Shown here: one piece after another, positions 53,000 through 63,440 of the stretch | Numbering within the stretch: position 1 is the first letter of the stretch | Layout: the number at the start of each line of letters is the position of its first letter | DNA from: Parvularcula oceani | GTDB lineage: Bacteria; Pseudomonadota; Alphaproteobacteria; Caulobacterales; Parvularculaceae | Direction: 5' to 3' | DNA: 64,000 nucleotides | Assembly: GCF_000733125.1 (NCBI RefSeq) | Contig: NZ_JPHU01000002.1 | Location: 1 to 64,000 of the forward strand | Notes under the pieces: model-generated | The model's input: the letters and a program-made list of their open reading frames with translations, nothing else | The model's database searches: none | Told to the model about the DNA's origin: nothing | Translations under genes and position numbers: made by a program

Positions 53000-53473
53000 G
53001 TGAAGGTCCAGCATCTCGCCGTTCTCGCGGCACTCTTACCCATGTGCGCCTGCGCGACGGTCACGCGCGGCACCAAGGAGGTCATGGTCATCGAGTCCAC
53101 GCCCAGCGGAGCGCTCGTCTCTCTCAGCAATGACAAGATGAGCGGCGCCATGACCTGCACCACGCCCTGCACCGTCGAGATGCCGCGCAAGCGCGGCTTC
53201 GAGGTGACGGTCGAGAAGGAAGGCTACGAGACGATCCAGACCAAGGTGATCACGCAGGTCGCCGGCGGCGGGGCGGCGGGCATGGCCGGCAATGTCCTGG
53301 TCGGCGGCGTGATCGGCGCAGGCGTCGATGTGGCATCCGGGGCGATGAACGAGTTCAAGCCGAACCCGCTCGTGCTGACCCTCGTGCCGCTGGCCGTCGC
53401 GCCGCAGGCCGAAAATGACGTGCAGGACGCACCCGTGCCGAAGGCCGACGAGGAGGCCGAGCTCGGCAGCTGA
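53000..53473 (+). CDS. PEGA-like lipoprotein of unknown function
   Basis: A 157-residue lipoprotein starting at GTG 53000. The signal sequence HLAVLAALLPMC ends in a cysteine near residue 16, with a second Cys two residues later. The mature part has a beta-rich segment, ESTPSGALVSLSNDK through EVTVEKEGYETIQTKV, like PEGA-type repeats found in surface proteins. A glycine-rich stretch (GGGAAGMAGNVLVGGVIGAG) and an acidic tail follow. No function is known to me; similar proteins are common single genes in proteobacteria. Confidence 0.75.
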   Translation: MKVQHLAVLAALLPMCACATVTRGTKEVMVIESTPSGALVSLSNDKMSGAMTCTTPCTVEMPRKRGFEVTVEKEGYETIQTKVITQVAGGGAAGMAGNVLVGGVIGAGVDVASGAMNEFKPNPLVLTLVPLAVAPQAENDVQDAPVPKADEEAELGS

Positions 53474-53492
53474 CCGCCGACGCTCTCGACCC

Positions 53493-53526
53493 GGCGGCCG
53501 CTTCGCGGGACGCGGCCGCCTTCCCT
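53493..53526 (+). terminator. Probable intrinsic terminator
   Basis: A perfect 9-base-pair stem (GGCGGCCGC at 53493-53501 with GCGGCCGCC at 53512-53520) and a ten-base loop, followed by TTCCCT. It lies 20 bases after the stop of the PEGA-like lipoprotein. The T-tract is weak. Confidence 0.55.
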
Positions 53527-53628
53527 CCCCTTCCGCGCCGGGAATGGCGGGCTCTGCCTCTAAAGGCTCGCCCGGAGCGGCGCGGCGTTCAAGAAGGGTG
53601 CCGCGACAAGGGCGCCGGGAGATCGGAC

Positions 53629-54264
53629 TTGCGGCTCTTGCGCCTTGCCCTGCTTGTTCTTCTTTCCGCCTGCGTCACCACGGCGGACAGCCCGGTCGAT
53701 GCGGCCTTCACCAGCGCCTATGCGCCGCCTGCGGTCCGCGTGCGCGTCACGGATGCGGAGGAGCTGCCGGGCACCTACGACCTGGCCTTCAGAGAAGCCG
53801 GCCTGACCCGCGCCGGCGCGCCGCTGGACGGTTCGGCGGCCGCCTGGGTGGAGCGGACGCTGGCGGAGCGGCTCGGCGAGCAGCTGTCCCCCGCCTATAC
53901 GGGCAGGCGGCGCGCACAGCTCGAAGTTGCGGTCGTTAACGTGATCCTGCCGGACGCCACGCGCTTCACGCCGCTTTCGGGCATGAAGAGCTTCGCCGTC
54001 GAGGCGCGCCTTCTCGACGGCGAAGGCCGCGTCCTGGCCGAGACCACCCGGCCCTTCACCGTGCTGAGCGAGATGCAGAAGCGCCGCTTCGGCCGTTCTG
54101 CCTGGTCGCGCCTTGGCGAAACCGATCGCCTGCGGGTCGAGGCGGTGATGAGCCTGACCGAGAGCGCGGCTCTTGTCATTGCCGATGCGATGACCGGCGG
54201 CAGCGTGCAGACGGGCCTGTCCGGCGGCTTCACGGCCTATCCCGAAAGGATCGGCGGCCGTTAA
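53629..54264 (+). CDS. Lipoprotein of unknown function
   Basis: A 211-residue lipoprotein from TTG 53629, with CGGGAG just upstream. The signal is LRLALLVLLSACVTT with lipobox LLSAC (Cys15). The mature part is an alpha/beta protein with RAQLEVAVVNVILPD and KSFAVEARLLDGEGRVLAET, strands reminiscent of outer-membrane assembly or secretion lipoproteins, but I cannot assign a family. It precedes the patatin gene by 35 bases and may be co-transcribed with it. Confidence 0.75.
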   Translation: MRLLRLALLVLLSACVTTADSPVDAAFTSAYAPPAVRVRVTDAEELPGTYDLAFREAGLTRAGAPLDGSAAAWVERTLAERLGEQLSPAYTGRRRAQLEVAVVNVILPDATRFTPLSGMKSFAVEARLLDGEGRVLAETTRPFTVLSEMQKRRFGRSAWSRLGETDRLRVEAVMSLTESAALVIADAMTGGSVQTGLSGGFTAYPERIGGR

Positions 54265-54299
54265 GAGTTTTCGCCTGCCGGTCGTGCTAGACCCGGGGC

Positions 54300-55505
54300 A
54301 TGACCCAGAGGCCGCAGAAGAACGCGCTGGTCCTCTCCGGCGGCGGCGCGCGGGGCGCCTATCAGGTCGGCGTCCTCAAGGCGCTGGCCGAGCGCGTGCC
54401 GCCCGGCACCAATCCCTTCCGCGTGGTGACGGGCCTGTCCGTCGGCGCGATCAATGCCGCCGTGCTGGCAGAGGGCGCGGACGATTTTCCCGGCGCCGTC
54501 GCCAAGCTCGAGCGGCTCTGGCGCTCGCTGCGCTCCCATTCGGTCTATGATACGCGCTGGTCGACGCTCGCGACCCGCGCTGCGGGCTGGCTCGGCTCGC
54601 TCGGCTTCGGCTGGGCCGGCGCCAAGGCTCCGCCTTCGCTTCTCGACGCGCAGCCTCTGGCAGAGCTTCTCGCCTCCCATGTCGATTTCGACCGCGTCGC
54701 GGCGATGGCGGACGGCGCGCCGCTCGACGCGCTCGCCATCACCGCCTCCTCCTATGAGAGCGGCAAGGCCGTCACCTTCTTCGCAGGCTCGGTGCCGACC
54801 GATGACTGGCAGAGGGCGCGGCGGACGGGGCGGCGGGTCAGGATGCAGGCCGAGCACATCCTCGCCTCCGCCGCCCTGCCGATCGTCTTTCCGTCCGTCG
54901 AGGTCGAGGGCGAATGGTATGGCGACGGCGCCCTGCGCCAGGTCGCCCCGCTGTCGCCCGCCATACATCTGGGCTGCGACCATCTCTTCCTGATCGGCGC
55001 CCGCGACAGCCGCCAGGACGTGCTCAGCCATGCCGCGATCGAGGAGGGGCCGACCCCCTATCCGACGGTCGGCCTGATCGGCGGCCAGCTTCTGGACATC
55101 GTCTTCAACGACAACATGGACGCCGATATCGAGCGCTGTGCACGGATCAACCGGACATTGGAGGTGATGCAGCCCGAGCGGCGCGCGCAGACCCCGCTCC
55201 GGCCCGTCGCGATCGAACGGATCAATCCCTCGCGCGACATCCGCCTCATAACGGCCGAGCATGCCAGCGCCCTGCCGCCCACCGTCAAGCTGCTCCTCAC
55301 CGCGATCGGTGCCTACAAGGCGCCGTGGGTCCTGCCGAGCTATCTGACCTTCGAGCCCGGCTTCATCGGTGCACTGATCGACCTTGGCTATCGGGACGGC
55401 AAGCGCCGCGCGAGCGGGCTGAAGGCGTTTCTGGGCGTATCCGAGGGCCGCGCCATGCAACGGGCCCGCAGCGTCGCCGCCGCGGACCTCGTCGTCGACG
55501 AGTAG
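54300..55505 (+). CDS. Patatin-like phospholipase
   Basis: A 401-residue lipid acyl hydrolase. The oxyanion loop is LSGGGARGAYQVG (12-24), the nucleophile is S47 in TGLSVGA, and the catalytic aspartate lies in DGALRQVAP near 208, completing the Ser-Asp dyad. No signal peptide, so cytoplasmic or membrane-associated. The C-terminal extension of about 140 residues is typical of bacterial patatins of the DUF3734-lacking group. It ends 2 bases from the convergent barrel gene. Confidence 0.93.
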   Translation: MTQRPQKNALVLSGGGARGAYQVGVLKALAERVPPGTNPFRVVTGLSVGAINAAVLAEGADDFPGAVAKLERLWRSLRSHSVYDTRWSTLATRAAGWLGSLGFGWAGAKAPPSLLDAQPLAELLASHVDFDRVAAMADGAPLDALAITASSYESGKAVTFFAGSVPTDDWQRARRTGRRVRMQAEHILASAALPIVFPSVEVEGEWYGDGALRQVAPLSPAIHLGCDHLFLIGARDSRQDVLSHAAIEEGPTPYPTVGLIGGQLLDIVFNDNMDADIERCARINRTLEVMQPERRAQTPLRPVAIERINPSRDIRLITAEHASALPPTVKLLLTAIGAYKAPWVLPSYLTFEPGFIGALIDLGYRDGKRRASGLKAFLGVSEGRAMQRARSVAAADLVVDE

Positions 55506-55507
55506 GC

Positions 55508-56182
55508 TCAGCCGGCCTGCCCCGCAAAACCGCCGAATTGGTAGCGGTAGGTCAGATTGAGGTTGAACGCCCCATAGTCCTGTTCCATCGTGAACGGATC
55601 GCCGAACGCATCGACATCGTCGCCTTCGAACGTTCCGCTGCCATGATAGGCGGCCTCGAGACCGAGCGCGTGGCTGCGCGCGAAGGGCAGAAGGATCCCG
55701 CCCTTCACCTGATAGCCGAGAGCGCGGTCCAGGGGATCGGCGAGATCGATGCCCGCATCGTCCTCGAGATCGTCCGCGCGGAACTCGGCGATGCCGATGC
55801 CGATGCCGCCATAGGGAACGAAGCGGCCGCCGGGTTTCCCGTACAGGACGGCGTTCAGCGACAGGAGGCTCGTTCCGATGACGATGTTCTCGTCGAGCGT
55901 GCTCGTATCGCTCAGGCGCGCGCTCGATTCGAATTCGAGCGCGAAGCGCGGCCTGATCCTGTAGCCGAGGAGGAGGCTCCCCGCGACGCCCGTATTCGGC
56001 TCGAGCGCGCCGCTCTCGGACAAGGGAAGGCCGTCGAGGTCGACGCCTTGGAGTTCGTATTCCCCATTCCCCGGGAAGGCCGCGCCGAGGCCGGTGCCGA
56101 GGTAGAAGCGGCCGCCATCCTGGGCGGCGGCAGGCATGCAGGAAGCGCTCGCGGCGAGCGCCGCGGCGATGATCGTTCTCAT
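55508..56182 (-). CDS. Outer-membrane beta-barrel protein
   Basis: A 224-residue exported protein from ATG 56182: the signal peptide MRTIIAAALAASASCMPAAA is followed by an eight-stranded-type barrel (GGRFYLGTGLGAAFPGNGEY, then LLGYRIRPRFALEFE, then RFVPYGGIGIGIAEF) ending LTYRYQFGGFAGQAG. This is the OmpA-like/Opacity-type small barrel family. It is paralogous to the next gene upstream, with the same strand order. Function unknown, perhaps structural. Confidence 0.88.
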   Translation of the reverse strand: MRTIIAAALAASASCMPAAAQDGGRFYLGTGLGAAFPGNGEYELQGVDLDGLPLSESGALEPNTGVAGSLLLGYRIRPRFALEFESSARLSDTSTLDENIVIGTSLLSLNAVLYGKPGGRFVPYGGIGIGIAEFRADDLEDDAGIDLADPLDRALGYQVKGGILLPFARSHALGLEAAYHGSGTFEGDDVDAFGDPFTMEQDYGAFNLNLTYRYQFGGFAGQAG

Positions 56183-56340
56183 CTCGATGTGTCCCGAAAA
56201 GGATGTCCCCTGCCCGCCCTCATTACAAGAGAGACCGGACACTTCCCTTTAGGACATTCGAAGAGGCGGCGCGACGGCGAAGTCCTCCCGGATCAAGACT
56301 TCGCAAGATCCGCACAGTCGCCGCCGCGCCGCCGACAGGC

Positions 56341-56925
56341 TTAGTAGCCGTAGCCGAAATTGAAGCGATAGGTCGCCATGACGCTGACGCCGCCATAGGA
56401 GACTTCGAGGCTGTCATCGACGTCGAAATCGCCGGCGCCGAGATAGTTCACCTCGAGGCCGAGGGCCTGCGTGTTCTCCATGATGGGGAAATTGACGCCG
56501 GCCTTGGCCTGGTAGCCGAAGACGCCGTCCGTGTCGTCGAGATTGGCGTCGAGATAGCCGACGCCGAAGCCCGCATAGGGCTGGAACCGGCCCTGGGTCG
56601 GGGCGTTGAGCACGCCGTTCACCATGAAGGCGGTCGTGCGCAGGTCGTCATCGCTGATATTGCCTTCGAAATCGGTGTTGCGGCCCGCGATCTCGGCCTC
56701 GATCGCGAAGACCGGGGCGAGGCGGTAGCCGAACAGCGCGCTGGCGGCGAAGCCCGTATCATAGTCGATCGCTTCGGTGCCGAAGCCGTCGAGCGTGGCT
56801 TCGTCCTCGGTCACGAAATAGGCGCCGAGGCCGACCTGAAGGTAGGATTCGCCGCGATCCTGCGCGAGCGCCGCGCCGGGAAGAAGGGCCGCGGCCGATG
56901 CCGCGACGAGAAGAGGCTTGTTCAT
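56341..56925 (-). CDS. Outer-membrane beta-barrel protein (paralogue of 55508 gene)
   Basis: A 194-residue exported protein from ATG 56925; the signal MNKPLLVAASAAALLPGAALAQ is clear. Strands include ESYLQVGLGAYFVTEDEAT, ASALFGYRLAPVFAIEAE and GRFQPYAGFGVGYLDANL, with C-terminal YRFNFGYGY ending in an aromatic as outer-membrane barrels require. It is tandem with the similar gene at 55508 and separated by 158 bases, so each may have its own promoter. Confidence 0.9.
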   Translation of the reverse strand: MNKPLLVAASAAALLPGAALAQDRGESYLQVGLGAYFVTEDEATLDGFGTEAIDYDTGFAASALFGYRLAPVFAIEAEIAGRNTDFEGNISDDDLRTTAFMVNGVLNAPTQGRFQPYAGFGVGYLDANLDDTDGVFGYQAKAGVNFPIMENTQALGLEVNYLGAGDFDVDDSLEVSYGGVSVMATYRFNFGYGY

Positions 56926-57018
56926 TTGAGACAGTCCACAGGGTGTTGAAGATGCACGGCACGCGTGTGCCGACACCGTCCGCCTGCAAGGTCAGGATGA
57001 ACAGCGCCTTAACGCGCC

Positions 57019-58311
<1,293 letters not shown>

Positions 58312-58441
58312 TTCGCGCTCCGGAAGAATGTCGCGCGGACCATAGGCACGGCGCGCAAAGGCGCAAGCTCACAACCAGGCTTAAGCCGGGATTAAGTCAG
58401 ATGTGGGAGACCGGGCGCAGCAGTCACTTCCCGAGGTTCTC

Positions 58442-59425
58442 ATGCGCGCGTCGATCAGCACACTCGTCCTGGCCGCAGCGGCGGGTCTCAGCCCGGCGCT
58501 GGCGCAGAGTGCCGATGATGGCGGCGCCTATGATCCGAGCGCCTATCGCGACGCCTATTTCACGAGCGATCGCCCCGCCATGCCGCAGGGCAAGGTGACC
58601 CCGGAGCCGCAGAACGATCCGCTGGCCGACCTGCCCCGGCTGCCCGCCCCAGAAGCGGCGCCGGAAGCCCCGACCCGCATCGCGGCCGCGCAGTCCTATC
58701 GCTCGCCGCAGAGCCGCGCCGCCCGGCAGAGCGAGGACCGCCAGGTCGGCGTGATGGCCGGACAGCAGGTTCCCGCCGGAACGCCCTATTACACCTCGCC
58801 CCTGCGCCGCCAGCGCACGGCGGGCAGCGTTCTGGGCGGCCGGATCGAGGCGCGCGTCGGCTATGACATGGTCGAGATCGCCAACCCCGCCCCGGCGGAG
58901 GACCTCAAGAGCGAGGGCGTCCTCTACGGGATCAGCGGCGGCTATGACCGCCGCTTCGGCAACATGTTCATCGGCGGCTTCGCCTCGGTCGACTTCTCCG
59001 AAGCGAGCGAGATGAGCACGGTGAGCGACAGCTTCGACAACGGCGCCGGCACCGTCACCGAAACGCTGATCGAGATGGAAAGCGGCATGGACCGCGACAT
59101 CGAGGTCGGCGTGCGCGGCGGCTTCACCACGGACCGCTTCCGCGTCTACGCCCTCGCCGCGCTGACCAATGCGGTGCGCACGGCGAAGACCACGACGACC
59201 GAGACGGTGACGGACGCGACCGACCCCGACAATCCCGAGACCACCGTCAACGGACCGACCGAGGCGCCCGAAGCGCGCTTCTTCGACGATGGCTGGCGCG
59301 TGGGCGGCGGCGCCGAGGTCAGCCTGACCCGAGGCCTCTACATCAAGGCCGAGTACCGCTACTCGCAATATGACGAGGACTATACCCGCCACCAGGCGGT
59401 GACAGGCGTGGGCCTGCGCTTCTAG
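58442..59425 (+). CDS. Outer-membrane beta-barrel protein with Pro/Ala-rich N-terminal segment
   Basis: A 327-residue exported protein from ATG 58442, signal peptide ISTLVLAAAAGLSPALAQ. Residues of about 20-130 are a Pro/Ala/Gln-rich linker-like region; the rest forms a barrel (VLGGRIEARVGYDMVEI, then GISGGYDRRFGNMFIGGFAS, then YIKAEYRYSQYDEDY) ending GVGLRF with terminal Phe. It resembles the porin-like/OmpA-like outer-membrane beta-barrel domain. Role unknown. Confidence 0.88.
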   Translation: MRASISTLVLAAAAGLSPALAQSADDGGAYDPSAYRDAYFTSDRPAMPQGKVTPEPQNDPLADLPRLPAPEAAPEAPTRIAAAQSYRSPQSRAARQSEDRQVGVMAGQQVPAGTPYYTSPLRRQRTAGSVLGGRIEARVGYDMVEIANPAPAEDLKSEGVLYGISGGYDRRFGNMFIGGFASVDFSEASEMSTVSDSFDNGAGTVTETLIEMESGMDRDIEVGVRGGFTTDRFRVYALAALTNAVRTAKTTTTETVTDATDPDNPETTVNGPTEAPEARFFDDGWRVGGGAEVSLTRGLYIKAEYRYSQYDEDYTRHQAVTGVGLRF

Positions 59426-59465
59426 GCGGCTTGCCGCGGCCGCGCGGAGGGCCTAGCGCCCGCCC

Positions 59466-60491
59466 ATGCTGAACGGCCGAACCCAGACGCCGCCTTCGGG
59501 CAGGCGCTCATCGCGCGTGGCGCCGCCCGTGACGGCGGCCGCCCCGGCTGCGCCGCGGCGTCCGGGGCGCACGGAATGGCTGATGATGCTCGGCGTGGCG
59601 ATCATCGGCGGGTCGAGCTTCGCCGCCATCAGGATCGCCGTCGAGACCGCGCCCGCCCCCATCGTCAGCGCAGGGCGGCTCTGGATCGCCTTCGCCTTCA
59701 TGCTCGTCTACACGCTGCGCACCGGCCGGACGATGATGCCGCTGAGGAGCGGCGGAGGGCTCAGCCCGGCCTGGGGCTATGCGCTCGCCGTCGGCCTCAT
59801 CGGCTATGCGATGCCGCACATGCTGATCCCGGTGGCGCAGCAGACGGTCAGCTCGCTCCTCGCGGGCATCTACATGGCCTTCATGCCGATTGCGACCGTG
59901 CTTCTGGCGGCCGCCTTCGCGGACGAGCCGCTGACGCCGCGAAAGAGCCTCGGCTTCGTCGGCGGCACGGCGGGAGTCCTGATCCTGATCGGGCCGCAGG
60001 CGCTCTCGAACCTCCTCTCCGCCGATGTCCGGGCGCAGCTTCTCCTGCTCGTCGCCGTGACCGGCTATGCCGTGGCGAGCGTCCTGATGCGGCGCGCGCC
60101 CGAAGTGCCCGCCCGCAGCTTCGCCACGGGCTTCCTCCTGTCGGGCGCCCTTCTCGCCACGCCCCTGGCGCTGGCTTCGGACTGGCAATCCGTCAGCCTC
60201 TCCTCCTGGGCGGCCATCGCCTATCTCGGCATCTTCCCCACTGGCCTCACCGCGATCTTCATCATCCTGACGATCAAGCGGGTCGGCGCGGGCTTCCTGT
60301 CGCTCTCGGCCTATCTGTCGCCGGTGACGGCGATCCTGCTCGGCGTCGCGCTGTTCGGCGAGGCGCTGGCGATGCGGCACGTGCTCGGCCTCGGCGCGAT
60401 CATGGTCGGCCTCGTCCTCGCCGAGCCGCAGAGCGGGCGGGCTTTGTCGCGCTGGCTTCTCAGACGGCGATCCGCCCCCGCAGATAGGTGA
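59466..60491 (+). CDS. DMT-superfamily transporter (EamA family)
   Basis: A 341-residue inner-membrane protein with ten hydrophobic helices arranged as two EamA repeats (first GVAIIGGSSFAAIRIAVE, second GYAVASVLMRRAPEVPARS), after a 35-residue Pro/Ala-rich cytoplasmic start. EamA proteins export amino acids or other small metabolites. The 3' end overlaps the convergent PhzF-like gene by 32 bases. Confidence 0.93.
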   Translation: MLNGRTQTPPSGRRSSRVAPPVTAAAPAAPRRPGRTEWLMMLGVAIIGGSSFAAIRIAVETAPAPIVSAGRLWIAFAFMLVYTLRTGRTMMPLRSGGGLSPAWGYALAVGLIGYAMPHMLIPVAQQTVSSLLAGIYMAFMPIATVLLAAAFADEPLTPRKSLGFVGGTAGVLILIGPQALSNLLSADVRAQLLLLVAVTGYAVASVLMRRAPEVPARSFATGFLLSGALLATPLALASDWQSVSLSSWAAIAYLGIFPTGLTAIFIILTIKRVGAGFLSLSAYLSPVTAILLGVALFGEALAMRHVLGLGAIMVGLVLAEPQSGRALSRWLLRRRSAPADR

Positions 60492-61266
60492 CGGCACCGC
60501 CCGTGAGGCGGACCCTGTCGCCATCGAGGACGCAGTTCACCTTGCCGCCCCGGGCGCTCGCCTGGAAGGCGGAAAGCTCCGTCTTGCCCAGCCTCTCCGC
60601 CCAGTAAGGCGTCAGCATGCAATGGGCCGAGCCCGTCACCGGATCCTCGGTGATGCCCACCGTGGGCCCGAAGAAGCGCGAGACGAAATCGAAGTCCTCT
60701 CCCGGCGCGGTGACGCAGACGCAGTCGGTCGCCACGCCCTCGCGCGGGCTGCGGATCTCGCCGAGCGCGAGGAGATTCGGCCGGAGCGCGCGCAGCGCCG
60801 CCTCGTCCGGCAGCACGGCGAGGAGGTACTGCCCGGCGAGCACGGCTTCGAGCGGCGCTCCCAGCGCCTCGGCCAGCCCCTCGGGCGCCGAGATCGGTTC
60901 GGGCGGATCGGCCGGAAAGTCGAGGACATAGGCTTCCCCCTCCCGCGCCACCGAGAGCGCGCCGGAGAGGGTGTCGAAGCGCAGGGACGCCGCCGCCTCG
61001 TCAAGCTCGGTATAAAGAACATGCGCCGTGGCGAGGGTCGCGTGCCCGCAAAGCGGCACCTCGGCGCCGGGCGTGAACCAGCGCAGGTCGTAATGCCCCT
61101 CGCCCTTGCGCACGGCGAAGGCGGTTTCCGCGAGATTGTTCTCGGCCGCGATGGCTTGGAGGGTTTCGTCGGGCAGGAAAGCGTCCAGCACCATCACCCC
61201 CGCCGGATTGCCGGTGAACAGGCGCTCGGCGAAAGCGTCGACCTGGAACATGTCTCTGCTTGTCAT
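60460..61266 (-). CDS. PhzF family isomerase-like protein
   Basis: A 268-residue protein of the PhzF/diaminopimelate-epimerase fold. The N-terminal FQVDAFAERLFTGNPAGV, E47 in NNLAETAF (the proposed acid/base residue of PhzF), PLCGHATLATAHVL and the late EDPVTGSAHC are all characteristic. Family members isomerise small cyclic or amino acids; the real substrate is usually unknown and phenazine synthesis is not implied. ATG 61266 overlaps the stop of the TerB/J-domain gene (ATGA), so the two are coupled. Confidence 0.93.
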   Translation of the reverse strand: MTSRDMFQVDAFAERLFTGNPAGVMVLDAFLPDETLQAIAAENNLAETAFAVRKGEGHYDLRWFTPGAEVPLCGHATLATAHVLYTELDEAAASLRFDTLSGALSVAREGEAYVLDFPADPPEPISAPEGLAEALGAPLEAVLAGQYLLAVLPDEAALRALRPNLLALGEIRSPREGVATDCVCVTAPGEDFDFVSRFFGPTVGITEDPVTGSAHCMLTPYWAERLGKTELSAFQASARGGKVNCVLDGDRVRLTGGAVTYLRGRIAV

Positions 61267-61949
61267 GCCTGCACCTCGGCCACAGCCCGTTCATAGGCGG
61301 CGTTGATCGCCGCCATCCTGTGTTCGGCGATGCGCAAGAGGTCGGGCGGCACGCCGCGCGCGACCAGCGCGTCGGGATGGTTGTCGCGGGCGAGCTTGCG
61401 ATAGGCGCTCTTGACCGCGTCGGGGGACGCATCGGCCTCGAGGCCGAGCACGGCGTAAGGATCGTCCCGGTCAAGGCCGATATGGGCGGCCTTGACCCGC
61501 CGCCAGGCCGCGGGGCTGAGGCCGAACGCCTCGGCGGCCTCTTCGAGCAGCCGCATCTCTTCGGGATGGGCGACCCCGTCGGCGAGCGCGACATAGAAGA
61601 GGCAGTCGAGCACGTCCTCGAGGATCGGCGCATCGTCCGAGAAGAGGCGCCCCACCTGCTTGGCATATGTGCCAAAGCCCGCCACGTCCTGCTGGGCCAG
61701 GGTGAAGAGCATGCGCACCCGCGATTCTTCTTCGGCCGGGAAGGTGAAGAAGCTGCCGAAGGCTGCGACCTCGTCCTGCGTCACCATGCCGTCGGCCTTG
61801 GCCATCTTGGCCGAAAGAGCGATGAGCGCGATCGAGAACACGGCGGCGTCGCGCCGCTTCCTTCGCTCCTCCATCGCCTCCATCACGGCGCCGAGCGTGC
61901 GCTCGCGCGCCTCCGAGAGAATGGCCTGAATGCGGTCCCAGAGATTCAT
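61263..61949 (-). CDS. TerB-like and J-domain protein (DjlA-like)
   Basis: A 228-residue protein. Residues of about 35-140 form a TerB/DjlA-type helical domain (FSIALIALSAKMAKADGMVT, later FYVALADGVAHPEEM). The C-terminal 65 residues are a J domain with the HPD tripeptide near 191-193 in RDNHPDAL. It lacks the N-terminal membrane anchor of E. coli DjlA. It should stimulate a DnaK-type chaperone. It is the first gene of a two-gene unit with phzF-like. Confidence 0.92.
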   Translation of the reverse strand: MNLWDRIQAILSEARERTLGAVMEAMEERRKRRDAAVFSIALIALSAKMAKADGMVTQDEVAAFGSFFTFPAEEESRVRMLFTLAQQDVAGFGTYAKQVGRLFSDDAPILEDVLDCLFYVALADGVAHPEEMRLLEEAAEAFGLSPAAWRRVKAAHIGLDRDDPYAVLGLEADASPDAVKSAYRKLARDNHPDALVARGVPPDLLRIAEHRMAAINAAYERAVAEVQA

Positions 61950-62063
61950 GGGGGCCTGTTAGCCTGCTCCGGCAGCGAAGTCGCCTTCTGCCGCTGCATA
62001 CCGTGTTTTCGGGACGGCGAAGAGACGGTTAGAGGGGAGCCACAGACGCGAAGGAGCGACCCC

Positions 62064-63440
62064 ATGGCCATCGAAAGCGTGAATCCAGCCGATGAAAGCG
62101 TGATCGAGCGCTTCGAGGCGCATTCGGACGGCTTCGTCGACGAGGCGCTGGACCGCAGCGTCGCGGCCGTCGAAACGCTGCGCGCGACCGGGGTGCATGG
62201 CCGCGCCGCCCTGCTGAACGAAGCCGCCTCCGTTCTGGAACGCCGCAAGGACAGCCTCGCCGCCGTCATGACCGAAGAGATGGGCAAGACGCTGGCCTCG
62301 GCCAAGGCCGAAGTGGGCAAATGCGCCGCCGCCTGCCGCTATTACGCGGAGAACGCCGAGGGCTTCCTCGCCGAAGAGGCGGTGGTGATCGAACGGGGCG
62401 AGGGGCGGATCGTGCACCTGCCGCTCGGGCCCATCCTCGCGGTCATGCCCTGGAACTTTCCCCTCTGGCAGGTCTTCCGCTTCGCCGCGCCCGCGCTGGC
62501 CGCCGGCAATACGGGGCTCCTCAAGCATGCCTCCAACGTGCCGCGCTGCGCGCTCGCCATCGAGGACGTGCTGAAGGAAGCGGGCTTCCCCGAGGGGGCG
62601 TTCCAGACGCTGCTCATCGGCGCCTCCAAGGTCGAGAGCGTCCTGCGCGACGACCGGGTGCGCGGCGCGACGCTGACCGGCTCGGGGCCGGCAGGCTCGG
62701 CCGTGGCGAGCACGGCCGGCGACGAGATCAAGCCGAGCCTGATGGAGCTCGGCGGCTCGGACCCCTTCCTCGTCATGCCCTCCGCCGATCTCGACGCGGC
62801 GGTGAAGGCCGCGGTGATGGGGCGCACGCAGAACAACGGCCAGTCCTGCATCGCCGCCAAGCGCTTTCTGGTCCATGCGGATGTCTATGAGGCGTTCCGC
62901 GAACGCTTCGTCGCCGCCGTCGGCGCGCTCAAGATCGGCGATCCGAAGGCGGATGACACGGATATCGGCCCCCTCTCCACGGCAGGAACCCGCGAAGACG
63001 CAGAAGAGCTGGTCGACGACGCGCTGCGCGCCGGCGCCACGCGCCTTGTCGGAGCGGAGCGGATCGAGGGGCCCAATGGCGGCAAGGGGTACTGGTACGC
63101 GCCGGGCATCCTCGAAGGGATCACACAGGATGCCCGCGCCTATCGCGAGGAGCTCTTCGGTCCCGTCGCGCTTCTCTTCAAGGTGCCCGACCTCGATGCG
63201 GCGATCGAGCTCGGCAATGACACGGCCTTCGGCCTCGGCTCCGTCATCTTCACGCAGGACGAGGCGGAAATGCGCGAGGCGGTGCACAGGCTCGATGCAG
63301 GCGCCACGGCGATCAACCGCATCGTCGCCTCGGACCCCCGCCTGCCGTTCGGCGGCGTGAAGACGTCCGGCTATGGCCGGGAACTCGCCCGCGACGGCAT
63401 GATGGCCTTCGTGAACCGCAAGACGGTGACGCGGCTCTAG
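62064..63440 (+). CDS. NAD(P)-dependent aldehyde dehydrogenase (succinate-semialdehyde type)
   Basis: A 458-residue enzyme close to the Sad/GabD group in length and motifs. The NAD-binding part contains ILAVMPWNFPLWQVFR, the general base is near E228 in LMELGGSDPF, and the nucleophile cysteine is near 262 in NNGQSCIAAKR. PFGGVKTSGYGRELA closes the domain. Succinate semialdehyde is the likely substrate, but related aldehydes are possible. ATG 62064 has AAGGAGCG. It overlaps the convergent membrane-protein gene at its stop. Confidence 0.92.
   Translation: MAIESVNPADESVIERFEAHSDGFVDEALDRSVAAVETLRATGVHGRAALLNEAASVLERRKDSLAAVMTEEMGKTLASAKAEVGKCAAACRYYAENAEGFLAEEAVVIERGEGRIVHLPLGPILAVMPWNFPLWQVFRFAAPALAAGNTGLLKHASNVPRCALAIEDVLKEAGFPEGAFQTLLIGASKVESVLRDDRVRGATLTGSGPAGSAVASTAGDEIKPSLMELGGSDPFLVMPSADLDAAVKAAVMGRTQNNGQSCIAAKRFLVHADVYEAFRERFVAAVGALKIGDPKADDTDIGPLSTAGTREDAEELVDDALRAGATRLVGAERIEGPNGGKGYWYAPGILEGITQDARAYREELFGPVALLFKVPDLDAAIELGNDTAFGLGSVIFTQDEAEMREAVHRLDAGATAINRIVASDPRLPFGGVKTSGYGRELARDGMMAFVNRKTVTRL

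Noticed and set aside
60460-61266. Phenazine biosynthesis
   Set aside because: PhzF-like proteins are widespread and no other phz gene is present.
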